This document shows positions 60,929 through 64,000 of a stretch of DNA of 64,000 nucleotides, in pieces. Each line of letters starts with the position of its first letter. The first letter of the stretch is position 1. The position numbers and the translations under genes are program-made. The notes under the pieces were generated by a model. It did no database searches and was not told the DNA's origin. It saw only the letters and a list, made by a program, of their open reading frames with translations. The DNA is from Hephaestia sp. MAHUQ-44 (GTDB lineage Bacteria; Pseudomonadota; Alphaproteobacteria; Sphingomonadales; Sphingomonadaceae), in assembly GCF_023806085.1 (NCBI RefSeq), contig NZ_JAMSLX010000006.1:131501-195500 (forward strand), written 5' to 3'.

Positions 60929-60961
60929 GATTTTCGGGAGGTCTCTGACCCTCCGAAAATC
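60929..60961 (+). promoter_or_regulatory. Hairpin between fecR and the receptor gene
   Basis: Nine perfect outer pairs (GATTTTCGG with CCGAAAATC) and three inner pairs after one bulged base. It begins directly after the fecR stop. No T-run follows, so it may be a processing or attenuation site that sets receptor expression apart from sigma/anti-sigma. Confidence 0.55.
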
Positions 60962-61023
60962 ATCGTCGTCACCTTCCTTCCGAGAAGCGAGCCGAGTGTG
61001 CTCGCCTGGGAAGGACGGGGATA

Positions 61024-63603
61024 ATGGCGGGCAAACGGTTTCATGTGATCGCGGTGCTGATGGCGAGTGTCGCGTGCGGTTTCGTACCTCAATGCGCTGC
61101 GGCCAGCGACCGGCAGGTCTATCAGTTCGATCTCCCGGCCCAGGATCTCGGAGATGCGTTGCGGGCCGTGGCAGCCAAAGCTGGCTGGGAACTCTATGCG
61201 TCGGCTGACGATCTAAATGGCGTCCCGGCGCCGAGGTTGCGCGGCACGTTCACGGCACGCGAAGCGGTCGAACGGCTCGTCCGGGGCACCAGCTTGTCGG
61301 TCCGTTTCGACAAGGGCGCAGTGATTATCCGGGGGCGATCGGCGGTAGCCGCTGGTAACGGCGACGAGAAGGACATTATCGTCACAGGGACTCGTATTCG
61401 TGGAGCATCGCCCTCCGAGCCCGTGCGCATAATCAGGAACTCGGAGATCGAGGCGCAGGGGTTCAGCGATTTGGGCGATCTCGCGCGGAGCGTCCCACAA
61501 AATTTCGGCGGTGGTCAAAATCCCGGAGTTGCCGGCGGTGGCAATCAAGGTGTCGGGAATGAGAATTCAAGTTCCTCATCGGCGCTAAACTTGCGTGGGC
61601 TCGGGCCGGCTGCAACGCTGACGCTGCTTAATGGGCACCGGCTGGCGTATGATACGGTGGCGCAAGGCGTCGACCTCTCTCAAATCCCGATGGTGGCGGT
61701 CGACCGCGTTGAGATCGTGGCCGACGGGGCTTCTGCGCTCTACGGATCGGACGCCGTCGGAGGCGTCGCCAACCTCATCTTACGTCGGGACTATGAGGGC
61801 CTCTTGACCAGCGCCAGAATTGGCGGCTCGTTGGATGGTGGCGGCACCCAACAGAAATATGATGTTCTTGCAGGCCATCGCTGGGGGTCAGGTGGCGAAA
61901 TGCTGGCAGTCAGTTTTTCGGACGTCAGCGCAATAACGGCAGGACAGCGCGACTATACGCGTGGCCTCGATCCCTCCTCCACTCTTGTTCCGTGGCAGCG
62001 GCAGTTTAGTGCCCTTGGTGCGGGGCACCAGCGAATCACCGATAATCTCAGCCTAGAAGCCGACGCGCAGTTCAATCGCCGACTGACCGAATTGGCGGCG
62101 CCGTCGCTTACAACGAGCGATGTACGAACGAACGGGCTGCTCTCCCAGCCCGTCGTGACTTCGGGCACCGTGAACGCCACCCTCAATTGGGCAGTGGGCA
62201 ATGGCTGGACGGCCACGGCGGCTGGAACTTATGGAGTGAGCAACAACCATATCTTCTCGCGCCGTTTCATGGCAGCCGTCGAGACGCTCCGCACCCAACT
62301 CAATTATGACAACAGCGTGGTGGTGGGCGAGGCGGGCGCCGAGGGCCCGCTATTCGAAATGCCCGGGGGTTCGGCTCGACTCGCGGTCGGCGGAGGCTAT
62401 CGCCGAGTCGGACTCGACGTGCTCATCACTCAAACCACCGGGGGCGCAACGCGGACGACTACCGACATCACAAGTGGGCGCAGCGTCTTCTACGGCTATG
62501 GCGAACTTTCTCTTCCGCTCGTGGGCAAGGCGAACGCTCGCCCGTTCCTCAGCGAGCTTCGCGTCGATCTGGCGGGGCGCTACGAGGATTACCCGGGCAA
62601 CGCGCACCTGCTAACGCCAAAGGTCGGGCTCGTTTACGCGCCTGATCCCATCTTCACGATACGTCTCAATTGGGGGAAATCGTTCAAAACACAGACTCTA
62701 TACCAACAATACCAGGCTCAGCAGGGCGTGCTACTTGCGGCACGGACATTTCAGTCTCCGCCGTCCGACCTGCCGGTTTTGATAATCGCCGGCGGCAATC
62801 CGAACCTCAAGCCGGAAAAGGCTGAGACATGGAGTGCCGGAGCGACCCTCGCTCCAGCAGATGGCCTCACGCTCGACGCCACCTACTTCAATATCCGTTA
62901 CCGCGAGCGTGTTGTTTCGCCGCTAACGAGCATCGTCGATGTCTTCACGAATCCAATTTATCGCGATTATATTCTGCTCTCGCCGTCCGCCGAACTGGTT
63001 TCGGCTGCGGTCGCAGAACTGCCGAACGGACTTTCCAATGCTAGCGGGGCGCCATTTGATCCTGCGGCGGTCGGCGCTATCGTCGATTCTTCCCTACAAA
63101 ATGCTGCGCGCCAAAGCCTGCAAGGCGTCGACCTCACTGGCCGATATCGCATCGGGCTGTCGCGAGGTAATTTCATCCTCCTCGAAGGTTACGTGAGCTA
63201 CCTGAAGAGTAATCAGCAGCTCAGCCCGGGTCGGCCCACTCTGCAATTGGCGGGTACGATTTTTAATCCGCCACATTGGCGTGGACGCGGTGGGGTGACG
63301 TGGAGGCGCGACAACGTGACACTCTCGGCTTTCGGGAGCTATATCGGGGGAACGGACGACACCCGATATGTGCCGCACACCCATGTCGGCGGCTTCACAA
63401 CGCTTGATCTTGTTGGGCAACTTCGGACCACCGCATCGAGGGGCCCCTTCACAGGCCTGAAATTTGCGGCATCGATCGGGAACCTCTTCGACGCGAGGCC
63501 CTCGATCATCCGGAACTCGATCACGACCGATCCTCCGTATGACTCGACCAATTATTCTGTCACTGGCCGGACTATTTCGCTCTCGATATCGAAAGAATTC
63601 TGA
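61024..63603 (+). CDS. TonB-dependent receptor with N-terminal signalling domain
   Basis: The 859-residue receptor has a signal peptide (ending AAAS), an STN domain at about residues 32-103 (YQFDLPAQDLGDALRAVAAK and GTSLSVRFDKGAVIIRGR), the TonB-box/plug (IIVTGTRIRG, then LNLRGLGPAATLTLLNGHRL and RVEIVADGASALYGSDAVGG), and a C-terminal 22-strand barrel ending SLSISKEF. The STN domain allows signalling to FecR. Together with the isopeptidase-like gene whose start overlaps its stop (TGATG), the substrate may be a lasso peptide rather than a siderophore. Confidence 0.94.
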   Translation: MAGKRFHVIAVLMASVACGFVPQCAAASDRQVYQFDLPAQDLGDALRAVAAKAGWELYASADDLNGVPAPRLRGTFTAREAVERLVRGTSLSVRFDKGAVIIRGRSAVAAGNGDEKDIIVTGTRIRGASPSEPVRIIRNSEIEAQGFSDLGDLARSVPQNFGGGQNPGVAGGGNQGVGNENSSSSSALNLRGLGPAATLTLLNGHRLAYDTVAQGVDLSQIPMVAVDRVEIVADGASALYGSDAVGGVANLILRRDYEGLLTSARIGGSLDGGGTQQKYDVLAGHRWGSGGEMLAVSFSDVSAITAGQRDYTRGLDPSSTLVPWQRQFSALGAGHQRITDNLSLEADAQFNRRLTELAAPSLTTSDVRTNGLLSQPVVTSGTVNATLNWAVGNGWTATAAGTYGVSNNHIFSRRFMAAVETLRTQLNYDNSVVVGEAGAEGPLFEMPGGSARLAVGGGYRRVGLDVLITQTTGGATRTTTDITSGRSVFYGYGELSLPLVGKANARPFLSELRVDLAGRYEDYPGNAHLLTPKVGLVYAPDPIFTIRLNWGKSFKTQTLYQQYQAQQGVLLAARTFQSPPSDLPVLIIAGGNPNLKPEKAETWSAGATLAPADGLTLDATYFNIRYRERVVSPLTSIVDVFTNPIYRDYILLSPSAELVSAAVAELPNGLSNASGAPFDPAAVGAIVDSSLQNAARQSLQGVDLTGRYRIGLSRGNFILLEGYVSYLKSNQQLSPGRPTLQLAGTIFNPPHWRGRGGVTWRRDNVTLSAFGSYIGGTDDTRYVPHTHVGGFTTLDLVGQLRTTASRGPFTGLKFAASIGNLFDARPSIIRNSITTDPPYDSTNYSVTGRTISLSISKEF

Positions 63604-64000
63604 TGCGCGGTCTTCAGAGATTCTGTGTTGCCGGGGCAGTTGCGCTATTGTTGCTTGCCGGTTCGGCTTCCGCAACTACGTTTGATTGCAGGACGTATTT
63701 GATGGGCGGGACTGGCGTGGACGTGAGGCGCGCCGTTACAGCCAAGGATCTGGCCACGCTGACCGACATTGGATCCAACGGCGGCATGGATCGTGTGAGA
63801 GCGCTGTCAGTTTCCCCCGATGGTCGTCTGCTGGCGTTCCAGGTCCGCCGGGCAGATCCTGAACAGAATGAATATTGCACCGGCATCGTCGTCTTATCGC
63901 TGACGGCAAATGCAGGACCGCGGCTAATTGACGTGGGAAACGATCCCGTTCGGCTTCGGTACAATTTTCGAGGGAAAGCCGGCTTTCCAACCGGCGTCAT
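63603..64000 (+). CDS. Probable lasso-peptide isopeptidase (AtxE-like), 3' end outside window
   Basis: The frame starts at 63603, overlapping the receptor stop, and stays open to the window end (132 residues). After a signal peptide (VALLLLAGSASA) it reads VDVRRAVTAKDLATLTDIG, SVSPDGRLLAFQVRRADPEQ and EYCTGIVVLSL, then GFPTGV. The DxxRP/A-VTxxDLA start, SPDGRxxAFQxRRAD and YC.G.VVL match my memory of the AtxE2-type serine isopeptidases that open the lasso ring. The catalytic Ser domain is not visible yet, so the call rests on the N-terminal beta-propeller part and on the receptor neighbour. Confidence 0.75.
   Translation, partial: MRGLQRFCVAGAVALLLLAGSASATTFDCRTYLMGGTGVDVRRAVTAKDLATLTDIGSNGGMDRVRALSVSPDGRLLAFQVRRADPEQNEYCTGIVVLSLTANAGPRLIDVGNDPVRLRYNFRGKAGFPTGV

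Overview
The window is GC-rich, gene-dense DNA from an alphaproteobacterium, most likely a Sphingomonas or close relative. This rests on the gene complement and style: Lpt genes next to rpoN, a ligase-associated DNA repair set, Coq4 beside dnaN/recF, FecI/FecR/TonB-receptor signalling, a LuxR/LuxI-PhyH set, and the intergenic hairpin repeats. The taxonomic call is inference; no rRNA gene is present.

Core part, 1-52.2 kb. 0-7.3 kb: end of an EamA permease, a two-domain cold-shock protein, a TerC-type membrane protein, a short RNase D, the lipopolysaccharide export genes lptC-lptA-lptB and rpoN; two copies of a long perfect palindrome sit between these genes. 7.3-14.5 kb: three of the four genes of the ligase-associated DNA damage response set (MBL exonuclease, DEXH helicase, PdeM), without the ligase, mixed with an aspartyl protease and kup. 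14.5-20.4 kb: gluQ, an HNH nuclease, an EF-hand lipoprotein, ppc, a cyclophilin and tRNA-Ser(GGA). 20.5-30 kb: an AraC-type regulator and a two-partner secretion pair, a 2207-residue exoprotein built of GLUG and MBG repeats followed by its TpsB transporter. 30-34.5 kb: a tightly overlapped formaldehyde/C1 operon (frmA, VOC protein, purU, fghA, flavin reductase). 34.6-44.2 kb: Trm112-LON-thioredoxin operon, tRNA-Gly(GCC), an altronate-dehydratase-like gene, DUF72, both enzymes of the agmatine-to-putrescine route, a SleB-type hydrolase and an M28 peptidase. 44.3-52.2 kb: rpsD, chorismate mutase, trmJ, a DUF4893 lipoprotein, recF-coq4-dnaN, an outer-membrane beta-barrel, a histidine phosphatase and a small exported protein.

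Accessory part, 52.3 kb to the end. A 45-nt 3' fragment of tRNA-Thr(GGT) followed by a tyrosine recombinase marks the left edge of an integrated element whose other end is outside the window. Its cargo starts with a broken HTH/membrane gene and two small unknown genes, then luxR and the luxI-phyH-gntR operon. luxI has a 13-bp RNA hairpin over its ribosome binding site. Next come an ECF sigma factor, a FecR anti-sigma factor, a TonB-dependent receptor with a signalling domain, and the start of a gene whose N-terminus resembles lasso-peptide isopeptidases. The last four genes read as a module that senses, imports and linearises a lasso peptide; the peptide's own biosynthetic genes are not in the window.

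Start codons were moved inward wherever a ribosome binding site or a signal peptide decided them. Family names are from memory of motifs, without any database search.
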